Positions 7,140 through 15,372 of a stretch of 64,000 bases of DNA are shown in pieces (positions within the stretch are counted from its first letter, which is position 1; every line of letters begins with the position of its first letter). This stretch comes from Blastococcus carthaginiensis (GTDB lineage: Bacteria > Actinomycetota > Actinomycetes > Mycobacteriales > Geodermatophilaceae): positions 62,001 to 126,000 of the forward strand of contig NZ_JASNFN010000012.1 in NCBI RefSeq assembly GCF_030731085.1, read 5' to 3'. Under the pieces are notes generated by a model. It was not told the origin of the DNA, did not search any database, and was given only the letters and a program-made list of their open reading frames with translations. The position numbers were made by a program, and so were the translations under genes.

Positions 7140-8119
7140 CCGCGAGCGGCACCACCGACCGGATGACCCGGCTGCTGGCCCTCGTCCCGTACCTGACCGC
7201 GCGCCCCGAGGGGGTGGCGCTGGCCGAGGCCGCGCGCGACTTCGGCGTGCCGGAGCGGCAGCTGCAGCGCGACCTGGAGCTGCTGTGGATGTGCGGGTTG
7301 CCCGGCTACGGCCCGGGCGACCTGATCGACGTCGCCTTCGAGGGCGACCGGGTCCGGGTCACGTTCAGCGCCGGGATGGTGCGGCCGCTGCGGCTGACCA
7401 CCGACGAGGCCGTCGCGCTCGTCGTGGCGCTGCGCACGCTGCTGGAGCTGCCGGGCCTGGCCGAGCGGGAGGCGGTGAGCCGGGCGCTGGCCAAGGTGTC
7501 GGCGGCCACCGGGGACGCCGCGGCGAGGACGGCGCCGCTGGCCGTGAGCGTCGACGCCCGGGAGGAGACCCTGGCGCTCGCCCGCCGCGCCCTGCAGGAG
7601 GGGCGGGCGGTGCACCTGCACTACTACGTGCCGGCCCGCGACGAGCGCACCGAGCGCACCGTCGACCCGATGCAGCTGCTCTACGTCGACGGCCGCTGGT
7701 ACCTGGAGGCCTGGTGCCGCCGGGCCGAGGGCGTCCGGCTGTTCCGGCTGGACCGGGTGGACGAGGCCACGGTGCTGGACGAGCCGGCCGCCGCACCGCC
7801 CCAGGCGACGAGCCGGAGCATCGACGACGGCCTCTACCAGCCCGGGCCCGACACCCCCGCGGTGCGGCTGCGGCTGGCCCGCGCCGCGCGGTGGGTCGCC
7901 GACTACTACCCGACCGAGGACGTCACCCCGGTCGACGACCCGCCCGGCGGGCTGGCCGTCACGGTCCGCACCGCGGACCTGGCCTGGGCGCGGCGGCTGG
8001 TCGCCCTTCTGGGTGGCAACGCGGTGGTGGAGGAGCCGGCCGAGATCGGGGCGCAGGTCGCCGCCGAGGCCCGGGCCGCCCTGGCCCGCTACCGGGTCGT
8101 GCCCGGCGACGCGGGCTAG
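7136..8119 (+). CDS. pafC: PafC, WYL-domain DNA-damage transcriptional activator subunit
   Basis: The 327-residue protein repeats the PafB layout: a helix-turn-helix part at the N-terminus (EAARDFGVPERQLQRDLELLWMCGLPGYG), then a WYL domain with AVHLHYYVPARDE, VDPMQLLYVDGRWYLEAWCR and VRLFRLDRVDE, and a WCX tail. It overlaps pafB by 4 nt (GTGA), which fits equimolar synthesis of a heterodimer. A candidate PafBC target promoter is present at 373-394 upstream of pup and a weaker one at 32148-32169. Confidence 0.93.
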   Translation: MTASGTTDRMTRLLALVPYLTARPEGVALAEAARDFGVPERQLQRDLELLWMCGLPGYGPGDLIDVAFEGDRVRVTFSAGMVRPLRLTTDEAVALVVALRTLLELPGLAEREAVSRALAKVSAATGDAAARTAPLAVSVDAREETLALARRALQEGRAVHLHYYVPARDERTERTVDPMQLLYVDGRWYLEAWCRRAEGVRLFRLDRVDEATVLDEPAAAPPQATSRSIDDGLYQPGPDTPAVRLRLARAARWVADYYPTEDVTPVDDPPGGLAVTVRTADLAWARRLVALLGGNAVVEEPAEIGAQVAAEARAALARYRVVPGDAG

Positions 8120-8122
8120 GGT
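8117..8122 (+). promoter_or_regulatory. Leaderless-type -10 box (TAGGGT)
   Basis: TAGGGT ends 6 nt before the GTG at 8129 and begins with bases of the pafC TAG stop codon (8117-8119). The next small gene therefore appears to have its own leaderless promoter inside the pafC end. Confidence 0.5.
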
Positions 8123-8128
8123 GCCGTC

Positions 8129-8335
8129 GTGCTGTTCTGGATCGTCCTCGGTGTCGTCGTCGTCCTGGCGTTCGCCGTCCTGGGGGTGCTCGTGCACGGG
8201 GTGCTCGGCGCCGTCGGGCGGCTGGCGCGCGAGCTGACCGCGGCCGAGGCCGACGTGGCGCCGGTGCGTGCCGGGCTCCAGGACTCCGCCGACCGGGCCG
8301 CGCGGCTGCGCGACGCCCGGGCGTCGGCGGGCTGA
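8129..8335 (+). CDS. Small single-span membrane protein, unknown function
   Basis: The 68-residue product has a strong hydrophobic helix at residues 2-29 followed by a charged helical tail (RLARELTAAEADVAPVRAGL), the shape of a bitopic membrane protein with a short cytoplasmic coiled segment. It lies between pafC and tatA. A TAGGGT box 6 nt before the GTG supports the start. No family is recognised; similar short proteins with an N-terminal anchor precede tatA in related genomes as far as I recall. Confidence 0.6.
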   Translation: MLFWIVLGVVVVLAFAVLGVLVHGVLGAVGRLARELTAAEADVAPVRAGLQDSADRAARLRDARASAG

Positions 8336-8446
8336 ACGGCCGGCGAACAAGGCTGCGGGCGGCCGACGTCCCGTGCGCAGCCCTCTGAGAATCGGCGGTC
8401 CGCGGCGTAGCATCGCCCCAGCAACCACACCTCTGGAGGACGCGCC

Positions 8447-8776
8447 ATGGCCGGACTCGGCCCGCTGGAGATCGGCCTGATCATCCTGGCCATCCTGCTG
8501 CTCTTCGGTTACAAGAAGCTGCCCGACGCCTCCCGGTCGCTCGGCCGCTCGCTGCGCATCTTCAAGGGCGAGATGAAGGGCATGAAGGAGGACGACGTCC
8601 GCACCAAGGACGCCGCGCGCACCACGCCGGTGCGCGGGGAGATCGTCGCCCCCGCGTCGCCCGCCCCGGACGACCACGGCGCGCAGCTGCAGGAGGAGGC
8701 GCGGCAGGCCGAGCTCAGGGCCGCGGAGCTGCGGGCGCAGGCCGACCAGGCCGGCGCCGCCGACCGCACCCGCTGA
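8447..8776 (+). CDS. tatA: Sec-independent translocase subunit TatA
   Basis: The 109-residue protein has the TatA layout: a short N-terminal membrane helix (residues 4-20, LGPLEIGLIILAILLLFGY), the FGYKKLPDASRSLGRSLRIFKGEMK hinge and amphipathic helix, and an acidic/Ala-rich tail. TatA oligomers form the pore for folded proteins carrying twin-arginine signals. TGGAGGA at 8433-8439 precedes the ATG, and TAGCAT around 8407-8412 could be the -10 box of a leadered transcript. tatC follows 25 bp downstream, as in M. tuberculosis. Confidence 0.94.
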   Translation: MAGLGPLEIGLIILAILLLFGYKKLPDASRSLGRSLRIFKGEMKGMKEDDVRTKDAARTTPVRGEIVAPASPAPDDHGAQLQEEARQAELRAAELRAQADQAGAADRTR

Positions 8777-8801
8777 CCGCACCGCACCCGGGGGGACGGC
8801 G

Positions 8802-9716
8802 GTGAGCGAGGCGACCCGTGGCGCGCGACGGCGTCGGCGGACACCCCGCGACGCGCAGGCCACGATGAGCCTGATCGCGCACCTGACCGAGTTGCGCAAC
8901 CGCATCCTCAAGGCGGGGCTGGCCATCCTGGTGGCCACCGCCATCTCCTTCTGGTGGTACGGCCACGGCCTGGGCGAGTTCATCCGCGCCCCGTACTGCG
9001 GGCTGCCCGAGGAGCTCCGGTACGGCGGGGACGACGCCGGTGGCTGCGGGTTGCTGATCACGAACGTGTTCGGCGGTGTCTTCATCCGCCTCAAGGTCGC
9101 GTTCCTGGCCGGGGTGGTGCTCTCGGCGCCGTTCTGGCTGTACCAGCTCTGGGCGTTCATCACGCCCGGTCTCAAGCGCAAGGAGAAGCGCTACGGCGTC
9201 GGCTTCGTCGCCGTCTCGTCGATCCTGTTCGCCCTGGGCGCCGTGCTCGCCTACGTGTCGCTGTCGGCGGGCCTGGAGCTGCTGCTGAGCCTCGCGGGCG
9301 ACGGCGTCGTCGTGGCGCTCACCGCGCAGGACTACATCGGCTTCGTGCTGTCGCTGCTGGTCGCGTTCGGCGTCAGCTTCGAGGTGCCGCTCATCGCCGT
9401 CGCGTTGAACCTGGCGGGGGTGCTCAGCTACGAGGTGCTGTCGAAGAGCCGCCGGTGGATCTTCTTCCTCACCATCGTCTTCGCCGCCTTCGTCACGCCC
9501 ACGCAGGATCCGTTCACCATGCTGTTGATGGCCGGGCCGATGATCGTGCTGTTCGAGCTGGCCATCCAGCTCGCCCGCGTCGTCGACCGGCGCCGGGCCC
9601 GCCGCGCCGCCGCGGAGCACTTCCACGACCTGGACGACGACGTCGCCTCGCCGCTGGACGCCCGCCCGTCGGAACTGGACGAACCGGCCGAGCGCGCGCC
9701 GTCGGCCCGCGGCTGA
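8802..9716 (+). CDS. tatC: Sec-independent translocase subunit TatC
   Basis: This 304-residue polytopic protein contains the TatC hallmarks: MSLIAHLTELRNRI before the first helix, an extracytoplasmic Cys pair, SAPFWLYQLWAFITPGLKRKEKR after helix 2, and FVTPTQDPFTMLLMAGPMIVLFE in the last helices. TatC binds twin-arginine signal peptides. Six membrane segments can be traced between residues 30 and 250, followed by an acidic cytoplasmic tail. GTG 8802 is used as the start. The lipid kinase gene begins 5 nt after the stop. Confidence 0.95.
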   Translation: MSEATRGARRRRRTPRDAQATMSLIAHLTELRNRILKAGLAILVATAISFWWYGHGLGEFIRAPYCGLPEELRYGGDDAGGCGLLITNVFGGVFIRLKVAFLAGVVLSAPFWLYQLWAFITPGLKRKEKRYGVGFVAVSSILFALGAVLAYVSLSAGLELLLSLAGDGVVVALTAQDYIGFVLSLLVAFGVSFEVPLIAVALNLAGVLSYEVLSKSRRWIFFLTIVFAAFVTPTQDPFTMLLMAGPMIVLFELAIQLARVVDRRRARRAAAEHFHDLDDDVASPLDARPSELDEPAERAPSARG

Positions 9717-9721
9717 CGGCG

Positions 9722-10624
9722 GTGGAGGCCGCGGTCCTGGTCAGCCCGGCCGCCGGGCGGGGCCGGGCCCGCACCGTGTCCCGGGCGGTCCTCGACACGC
9801 TCCGCGAGAAGGGGGTGGCCACCCGGGTGCTGGACGCGACCACCCGGCCCGACGCCGAGCGCCAGGCTGCGGAGGCGATCGCGGACGGTGCCGGGGCAGT
9901 GGTGGTGGTCGGCGGCGACGGCGCCGCGCACGCCGGGCTGCAGGCGGTCGCGGGGACGGCGGTGCCGCTCGCCGTGATCCCGGCCGGCACCGGCAACGAC
10001 CTCGCCCTGGCGCTGGACGTGCCGGCCGACCCCGTGGCGGCTGCCCGCGCCGCAGCCGGCGATCTGCTGGCCGGCCGCGTACGGGCGCTCGACGCGGGCC
10101 GCACCGCCGGCCGCTGGTGGGCCACCGTCCTGTGCTGCGGGTTCGACTCCGCCGTCACCGACCGCGCCAACCGGCTGCGCTGGCCCCGCGGCCGCCGGCG
10201 CTACGACGTCGCCGTGCTGGCCGAGCTGGCCCGGCTGCGCCCCTACGAGGTGACGCTGTCGCTGGACGGCGTGGCCCGGACGCTGCCCGCCACCATGGTC
10301 GCCGTCGGCAACACCGCCTGGTACGGCGGCGGCCTGCGGATGTGCCCGGGCGCCGACTGCGCGGACGGTCTCTTCGACGTCACCGTGGTGGGGCCGGTGT
10401 CGCGCCGCGAGCTGGTGCGCACCCGCCCCCGGCTGGCCGACGGCACCCACGTGGAGCACCCCGCCGTGACCGTGCACCGGGCGTCCCGCGTGGAGCTGTC
10501 CTGCGCCGGGCTCAGCACCTATGCCGACGGCGAGCTCCTCGCGCCGCTACCCGTCGTCGTCGACTGCGTGCCCGCCGCCGTCCGGGTGGCCGGCGCGGGG
10601 CCCCGCGACGATCAGCTGATCTGA
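9722..10624 (+). CDS. Diacylglycerol/lipid kinase family protein
   Basis: The 300-residue protein has the DAGK catalytic signature: GGDG at 64-67 and PAGTGND at 87-93, followed by a C-terminal beta-sandwich with GFDSAVTDRAN and YADGELLAPLP. Enzymes of this family phosphorylate diacylglycerol or related lipids with ATP. Start GTG 9722 lies 5 nt after tatC, suggesting co-transcription. The product has no membrane span and probably acts at the membrane surface. The exact lipid substrate cannot be read from the sequence. Confidence 0.85.
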   Translation: MEAAVLVSPAAGRGRARTVSRAVLDTLREKGVATRVLDATTRPDAERQAAEAIADGAGAVVVVGGDGAAHAGLQAVAGTAVPLAVIPAGTGNDLALALDVPADPVAAARAAAGDLLAGRVRALDAGRTAGRWWATVLCCGFDSAVTDRANRLRWPRGRRRYDVAVLAELARLRPYEVTLSLDGVARTLPATMVAVGNTAWYGGGLRMCPGADCADGLFDVTVVGPVSRRELVRTRPRLADGTHVEHPAVTVHRASRVELSCAGLSTYADGELLAPLPVVVDCVPAAVRVAGAGPRDDQLI

Positions 10625-10637
10625 TCGTGCGGTGTCC

Positions 10638-10679
10638 CCCTCACCGCCGGACGTGCGGGAGGACGCGCGGCGGTGAGGG
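10638..10679 (+). terminator. Hairpin terminator after the tat-lipid kinase operon
   Basis: CCCTCACCGCC (10638-10648) and GGCGGTGAGGG (10669-10679) form a perfect 11-bp stem with a 20-nt loop, 13 nt after the kinase stop codon. No U tract follows, as is common in high-GC actinobacteria. Confidence 0.5.
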
Positions 10680-10719
10680 ACGACGACCGTGGTGGCGAGC
10701 CGTCGCCAGGGTGCGCGCC

Positions 10720-10725
10720 TAACGT
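10720..10725 (+). promoter_or_regulatory. Leaderless-type -10 box of the helicase gene (TAACGT)
   Basis: TAACGT ends 6 nt before ATG 10732. A GGAGG run fills the gap but is only 1 nt from the ATG, too close to serve as a ribosome site, which favours leaderless initiation. Confidence 0.5.
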
Positions 10726-10731
10726 GGAGGC

Positions 10732-13569
10732 ATGTCCAGCCCCGCTGAGCGGTACGCCGCTGCCCGGCGGCGGACCTCCCACCCGACGCTGGCCGACTTC
10801 GCCGCCGAGCTGGGTTTCTCCCTGGACCCGTTCCAGGTGGAGGCGTGCGAGGCGCTGGAGGACGGCTCCGGCGTCCTGGTCTGCGCGCCGACCGGCGCCG
10901 GCAAGACCGTGGTGGGCGAGTTCGCCGTGCACAAGGCTCTCGCCGAGGGGCGCAAGGCCTTCTACACGACGCCGATCAAGGCGCTGTCGAACCAGAAGTA
11001 CAACGACCTGGTCGAGCGCTACGGCGCCGACCGGGTCGGCCTGCTGACCGGCGACAACGCCGTGAACGGCGACGCCCCGGTGGTCGTGATGACCACGGAG
11101 GTGCTGCGCAACATGCTGTACGCGGAGTCGTCGGCGATCCACGGCCTCGGCTACGTGGTGATGGACGAGGTGCACTACCTCGCCGACCGGTTCCGCGGCG
11201 CCGTGTGGGAGGAGGTGATCATCCACCTGCCGCAGTCGGTCACCCTCGTCTCGCTCTCGGCGACGGTGAGCAACGCCGAGGAGTTCGGCGACTGGCTGGT
11301 GACCGTGCGCGGGGACACGAAGGTGGTGGTCAGCGAGGTCCGCCCGATCCCGCTCTGGCAGCACATGCTGGTCGGCAACCGGGTGTTCGACCTGTTCTCC
11401 CTGCGCCCCGCCGCGCACGCGGGGGAGCAGGGTGAGGGGCCGCGACAGCTGTCCACGCGGGAGCGCGGGGCCTCCGTCGTCGACCCCGAGCTGGTCCGCT
11501 TCGTGCGGGAGCACGAGCGCCGGCTCGACACGTGGGGCGGCTCCGGCCGCCGGGAGGGCCACCACCGGCCCCGGCACCGGCCCCCGGCGCGGTCCGACGT
11601 CGTCGAGCGCCTCGACCGGGCGGGGCTGCTTCCGGCGATCACCTTCGTGTTCAGCCGCAACGGCTGCGACGCCGCCGTCCACCAGTGCCTGCTGAGCGGG
11701 CTCCGGCTCACCGACGAGGCCGAGCGCGCCGAGATCGCGGCCGTCATCGACGAGTGCACCGGCTCGCTGCCCGAGGAGGACCTGCAGGTCCTCGGCTTCT
11801 GGGAGTGGCGCGAGGGGCTGCTCGCCGGGTTGGCCGCCCACCACGCGGGGCTGGTCCCCGCCTTCAAGGAGACCGTCGAGGAGTGCTTCGTGCGCGGCCT
11901 GGTCAAGGCCGTCTTCGCCACCGAGACCCTCGCCCTGGGCATCAACATGCCGGCCCGCACCGTCGTCCTGGAGCGGCTGGTGAAGTGGAACGGCGAGGCG
12001 CACGTCGACGTCACGCCGGGGGAGTACACGCAGCTCACCGGCCGGGCCGGGCGGCGCGGCATCGACGTCGAGGGGCACGCCGTCGTCGTCTGGGCACCCG
12101 GCATGGACCCGAGCGTCGTCGCCGGGCTGGCCAGCACCCGCACCTACCCGCTGCGCTCGTCGTTCCGGCCGAGCTACAACATGGCGGTCAACCTGGTCGG
12201 CTCGTTCGGCCGCGCCCGGGCCCGCGAGCTTCTGGCCAGCTCGTTCGCGCAGTTCCAGGCCGATCGCTCGGTCGTCGGGCTGGCCCGGGCGGCCGCTCGT
12301 CACGAGCGGGACGCCGAACAGTTCGCCGCGCAGATGCACTCCGACCGGGGCGACGTCGGCGCCTACGCGCAGCTGCGGCGGGAGATCTCCGAGCGGGAGA
12401 AGGAGCTCTCCCGGGACTCGCAGGCCAAGCGCCGGATGGAAGCCGCGGATGCGCTCGCCGCGCTGCGTCCCGGCGACGTGATCCGCGTGCCGACGGGCCG
12501 GCGGCAGGGGCTGGCCGTCGTCCTCGACCCCGGCATCACCGACCTGGCCGAGCCGCGGCCGCTGGTGCTGACCGAGGACAAGTGGGCGGGCCGGCTGGGC
12601 TCGGTGGACTTCCCGATGCCGGTGCAGGCGCTGGCGCGGGTGCGGGTGCCCAAGAACTTCAACCACCGCAGCCCGCACGCGCGCCGCGACCTCGCCTCGA
12701 CCCTGCGCAACGCCCGGATGGAGCACGACCTCGGTGCGCGCCGGGTGAAGAAGGGGCGCTCCGCGGCGGCGGACGACCCGGTGCTGGCCGATCTGCGGCA
12801 GGCGCTGCGCCACCACCCGGTCCACCAGCTGCCCGACCGCGAGGAGCGGGTGCGGGTGGCCGAGCGCTGGCTGCGCGCGGTGCACGAGGCGGAGTCGCTG
12901 CAGCGCACGATGGCCGAGCGCACCGGCTCGCTCAGCCGCCAGTTCGACCGGACCTGCGACGTGCTCGAGGAGCTGGGCTACCTGGTGCCCGAGGCGGCGC
13001 CGCTGGTGCCGGCCGACACCGAGGTCGTGGGTGCCGTCGACGACGTGGCGGTGGTGACCGACGACGGACGGCGGCTGGCGCGCATCTGGTCGGAGGCCGA
13101 CCTGCTCGTCGCCGAGTGCCTGCGCGCCGGCGTGTGGCGCGGCCTGGACCCGGCCGAGCTGGCGGCCGCGGCCTCCACGCTGGTCTTCGAGGCGCGGCGC
13201 GACACCCCGGGGCTGCCCGCGGTGCCGGCGGGCAAGGTGGGCGCCGCCATCGGCGCCATGCGCGGCATCCGCTCCCGTCTGCAGGACGTCGAGCTCGACC
13301 ACGGCGTGCCCGCGGGCCGCGACCTGGACCTGGGGTTCGCCTGGGCCGCCTACCGCTGGGCCGACGGCCAGAGCCTGGACCGGGTGCTGGCCGGGGCCGA
13401 GCAGGCCGGCACGGAGCTCTCCGGCGGCGACTTCGTCCGCTGGGCGCGGCAGCTGCTGGACCTCCTCGACCAGCTCGGCAAGGTCGCCGACGACCCGGTG
13501 GCGCGCACCGCGCGGGCCGCGGTGGACCACGTGCGGCGCGGGGTCGTCGCCGTCGCCGTCGGCGGCTGA
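10732..13569 (+). CDS. helY: DEAD/DEAH-box helicase, HelY/Ski2-Mtr4 type
   Basis: The 945-residue protein has Walker A APTGAGKT (52-59), the DEVH box (145-148), SAT (176-178), motif VI QLTGRAGRRG and a C-terminal DSHCT-like region. This is the Ski2/Mtr4 architecture, and the gene is in the same place as helY (Rv2092c) after tatC. Such enzymes are ATP-dependent 3'-5' RNA (or DNA) helicases. A basic, poorly conserved insert lies near residues 235-290. Start ATG 10732 follows a TAACGT box by 6 nt. Precise role in RNA turnover versus repair is not established here. Confidence 0.92.
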   Translation: MSSPAERYAAARRRTSHPTLADFAAELGFSLDPFQVEACEALEDGSGVLVCAPTGAGKTVVGEFAVHKALAEGRKAFYTTPIKALSNQKYNDLVERYGADRVGLLTGDNAVNGDAPVVVMTTEVLRNMLYAESSAIHGLGYVVMDEVHYLADRFRGAVWEEVIIHLPQSVTLVSLSATVSNAEEFGDWLVTVRGDTKVVVSEVRPIPLWQHMLVGNRVFDLFSLRPAAHAGEQGEGPRQLSTRERGASVVDPELVRFVREHERRLDTWGGSGRREGHHRPRHRPPARSDVVERLDRAGLLPAITFVFSRNGCDAAVHQCLLSGLRLTDEAERAEIAAVIDECTGSLPEEDLQVLGFWEWREGLLAGLAAHHAGLVPAFKETVEECFVRGLVKAVFATETLALGINMPARTVVLERLVKWNGEAHVDVTPGEYTQLTGRAGRRGIDVEGHAVVVWAPGMDPSVVAGLASTRTYPLRSSFRPSYNMAVNLVGSFGRARARELLASSFAQFQADRSVVGLARAAARHERDAEQFAAQMHSDRGDVGAYAQLRREISEREKELSRDSQAKRRMEAADALAALRPGDVIRVPTGRRQGLAVVLDPGITDLAEPRPLVLTEDKWAGRLGSVDFPMPVQALARVRVPKNFNHRSPHARRDLASTLRNARMEHDLGARRVKKGRSAAADDPVLADLRQALRHHPVHQLPDREERVRVAERWLRAVHEAESLQRTMAERTGSLSRQFDRTCDVLEELGYLVPEAAPLVPADTEVVGAVDDVAVVTDDGRRLARIWSEADLLVAECLRAGVWRGLDPAELAAAASTLVFEARRDTPGLPAVPAGKVGAAIGAMRGIRSRLQDVELDHGVPAGRDLDLGFAWAAYRWADGQSLDRVLAGAEQAGTELSGGDFVRWARQLLDLLDQLGKVADDPVARTARAAVDHVRRGVVAVAVGG

Positions 13570-13669
13570 CCGGCGGGTCGACGACGGTCGCGCCGCCGTC
13601 CGGTGCGCCGGCGGGTGCGGCAGAATTCGATCGGCCCCGACGGGGCACCCCACCGACCCGGGAGCGACG

Positions 13670-14311
13670 ATGACCCACCCGCCGCACGGCGACCGGCCGC
13701 AGGAGGGGCCCGGGTCCTCCGCTCAGCCCCCGTACGGGCAGCCGGGGTGGCCTCCGCCCTCCGCTCAGCCCCCGTACGGGCATCCGCCGCAGCCGGGCCG
13801 GCAGGCGCCCCACGGCGGCCCCGCGCCGCAGGAGACGCGTCCCGTGCCCTACCCCGCGCCCGCGCCGCACGGCGTGCCGGGCCACGGCGTGCGGGGCCAC
13901 GGCGTGCCCGGCTACGGCGCCCCCGGCACCGGGACCCACGGGTACGGTCCGTCCGGCTACGGGCCCCAGGGGTACGGGCCACCGCCCCGGCAGCCGTCGG
14001 GAGGGGTGCGTCGCACCGGTCTGGTCCTGCTGCTCGCCGCCCTCGTCCTCGCGGCGGTCGCCGGGGTGGCGGTCCTCGCGACGACGACCGGTCCGACCGT
14101 CCTCTCCCGGTCGGCCGTCGAGCGCGACGTCGCCGAGCAGTTCGAGCAGCGCGAGGGCGTCGCCGTCGACCTGGACTGCGACCAGGAGATGCGCGTGGAG
14201 CCGGGCGCCAGCTACGAGTGCAGCGGCGTCACGGCCGACGACGAGCAGGTCACCCTGCGGATCGAGATCACCGACGCCGACGACGCCCGCTACACGTGGA
14301 GCGAGCCCTGA
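13670..14311 (+). CDS. DUF4333 protein with Pro/Gly-rich cytoplasmic arm
   Basis: The 213-residue protein has a low-complexity N-terminal arm (residues 1-112) rich in Pro, Gly, Gln and Tyr with repeats such as SAQPPYG and GHGV. It then has one membrane helix (about 118-138) and an extracytoplasmic DUF4333 domain with two cysteines (DLDCDQ and YECSGV) that could form a disulfide. It corresponds by position and layout to Rv2091c, next to helY. Function is unknown. The arm contains a 25-bp exact direct repeat. GGGAGCGACG precedes the ATG. Confidence 0.8.
   Translation: MTHPPHGDRPQEGPGSSAQPPYGQPGWPPPSAQPPYGHPPQPGRQAPHGGPAPQETRPVPYPAPAPHGVPGHGVRGHGVPGYGAPGTGTHGYGPSGYGPQGYGPPPRQPSGGVRRTGLVLLLAALVLAAVAGVAVLATTTGPTVLSRSAVERDVAEQFEQREGVAVDLDCDQEMRVEPGASYECSGVTADDEQVTLRIEITDADDARYTWSEP
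13716..13782 (+). repeat. 25-bp direct repeat inside the Pro-rich arm
   Basis: Identical 25-bp units at 13716-13740 and 13758-13782 are 42 nt apart in period, so the duplication keeps frame and adds one SAQPPYG block. It looks like a replication-slippage product in low-complexity coding sequence rather than a mobile element. Confidence 0.8.
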
Positions 14312-14318
14312 GCCGGCC

Positions 14319-15245
14319 TCAGCCCAGCACGTCGGCCGGCCAGCCCAGCGCCGCGCCCAGGCGCCCGACCGAGGACTGCAGGCCGTGCCGCTCGGCGAGC
14401 GCGGCCAGCGCCTCCGGATCGGCGGGGGAGCGGGGGAGCGTCCCCTCCACGGCGGGCAGGTCGACGTCGCGCGCCACGGCGACGACCACCGGCGCGGCGT
14501 CGAGGTAGTCCGCGGCCGCGTGCATCTTCTTCAGCACCGCGGCGGTCAGCGGCGGCGCCGGGACGACGGTCCGCGCCACGGCGGCCCGGATGCCGGCCAG
14601 GTCGCCGTACTCGTTGATCAGCGCCGCCGCGGTCTTCGCGCCCACCCCGGCGACGCCCGGCAGCCCGTCGCTCGGGTCCCCGCGCAGCACCGCGAAGTCG
14701 GCGTAGGCCCGGCCGGGGATGCCGTACTTCGCGGCCACGGCGGCCTCGTCGAGGTACTCCAGATCGGAGATGCCGCGGGCGGTGTAGAGGATGCGCACCC
14801 CGCGGGCGTCGTCGACGAGCTGGAAGAGGTCGCGGTCGCCGGTGACGACGTCGACGGGTCCCCGAGCCCGGGTGGCGAGCGTGCCGATCACGTCGTCGGC
14901 CTCGTAGCCCGGGGCGCCCACGCGGGCGATCCCCGCGGCGGCCAGCACCTCGACCAGCACCGGCACCTGCGGGCCCAGCTCGTCGGGGGTCTCCTCGCCG
15001 CCGTCGGGCGCCAGGCGGTGCGCCTTGTAGGAGGGCAGCGCCTCGACGCGGAAGGCCGGCCGCCAGTCGTCGTCCCAGCAGGCGACCAACCGGTCGGGGC
15101 CGTGGGCGGTCACCAGTCGCGCCGTCATGTCGAGGAACCCGCGGACGGCGTTGATCGGCCGGCCGTCCGGCGTGGTGACGCTCGTGGGCACGCCGTAGAA
15201 GGCCCGGAAGTACAGCGACGCGGCGTCCAGCAGCATCGTGGTCAC
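14319..15245 (-). CDS. 5'-3' exonuclease (FEN/PolA N-terminal family)
   Basis: The 308-residue protein has the flap-endonuclease fold: LLDAASLYFRAFYG at the start, ACWDDDWRPAFR, GYEADDVIGTLA, VVTGDRDLFQLV and the helix-hairpin-helix DPSDGLPGVAGVGAKTAAALI. The acidic residues bind the two catalytic metals. It is a stand-alone relative of the 5' nuclease domain of DNA polymerase I and corresponds by position to Rv2090. GTG 15245 is used as start, with an in-frame ATG at 15236 as alternative. TACCGT at 15318-15313 on the minus strand could be its -10 box, leaving about 60 nt of leader. Confidence 0.9.
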   Translation of the reverse strand: MTTMLLDAASLYFRAFYGVPTSVTTPDGRPINAVRGFLDMTARLVTAHGPDRLVACWDDDWRPAFRVEALPSYKAHRLAPDGGEETPDELGPQVPVLVEVLAAAGIARVGAPGYEADDVIGTLATRARGPVDVVTGDRDLFQLVDDARGVRILYTARGISDLEYLDEAAVAAKYGIPGRAYADFAVLRGDPSDGLPGVAGVGAKTAAALINEYGDLAGIRAAVARTVVPAPPLTAAVLKKMHAAADYLDAAPVVVAVARDVDLPAVEGTLPRSPADPEALAALAERHGLQSSVGRLGAALGWPADVLG

Positions 15246-15360
15246 GCCCGCGCACCCCCGGCGCCGGGTGCCGTCGTCCGCTCGTCCCTCGTGCGCTCGC
15301 CCACGTCCGCGGACGGTAGCGGTCCGGCAACGATTCGGGAGCACCCCCGTCCCGCCTGGC

Positions 15361-15366
15361 TACTCT
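15361..15366 (+). promoter_or_regulatory. Leaderless-type -10 box of the M24 peptidase gene (TACTCT)
   Basis: TACTCT ends 6 nt before GTG 15373 and decides that start over in-frame codons further upstream, which would extend the protein into the divergent gene's promoter. Confidence 0.55.
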
Positions 15367-15372
15367 GCGGCG

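Noticed and set aside
10612..13653. A 1013-codon open frame antisense to the helicase gene
   Set aside because: It shows only the His/Arg/Val-rich composition of a reverse-frame shadow; the + strand carries all helicase motifs.
13716..13782. CRISPR or mobile element repeat
   Set aside because: Only two units, within an intact coding frame encoding a Pro-rich repeat.
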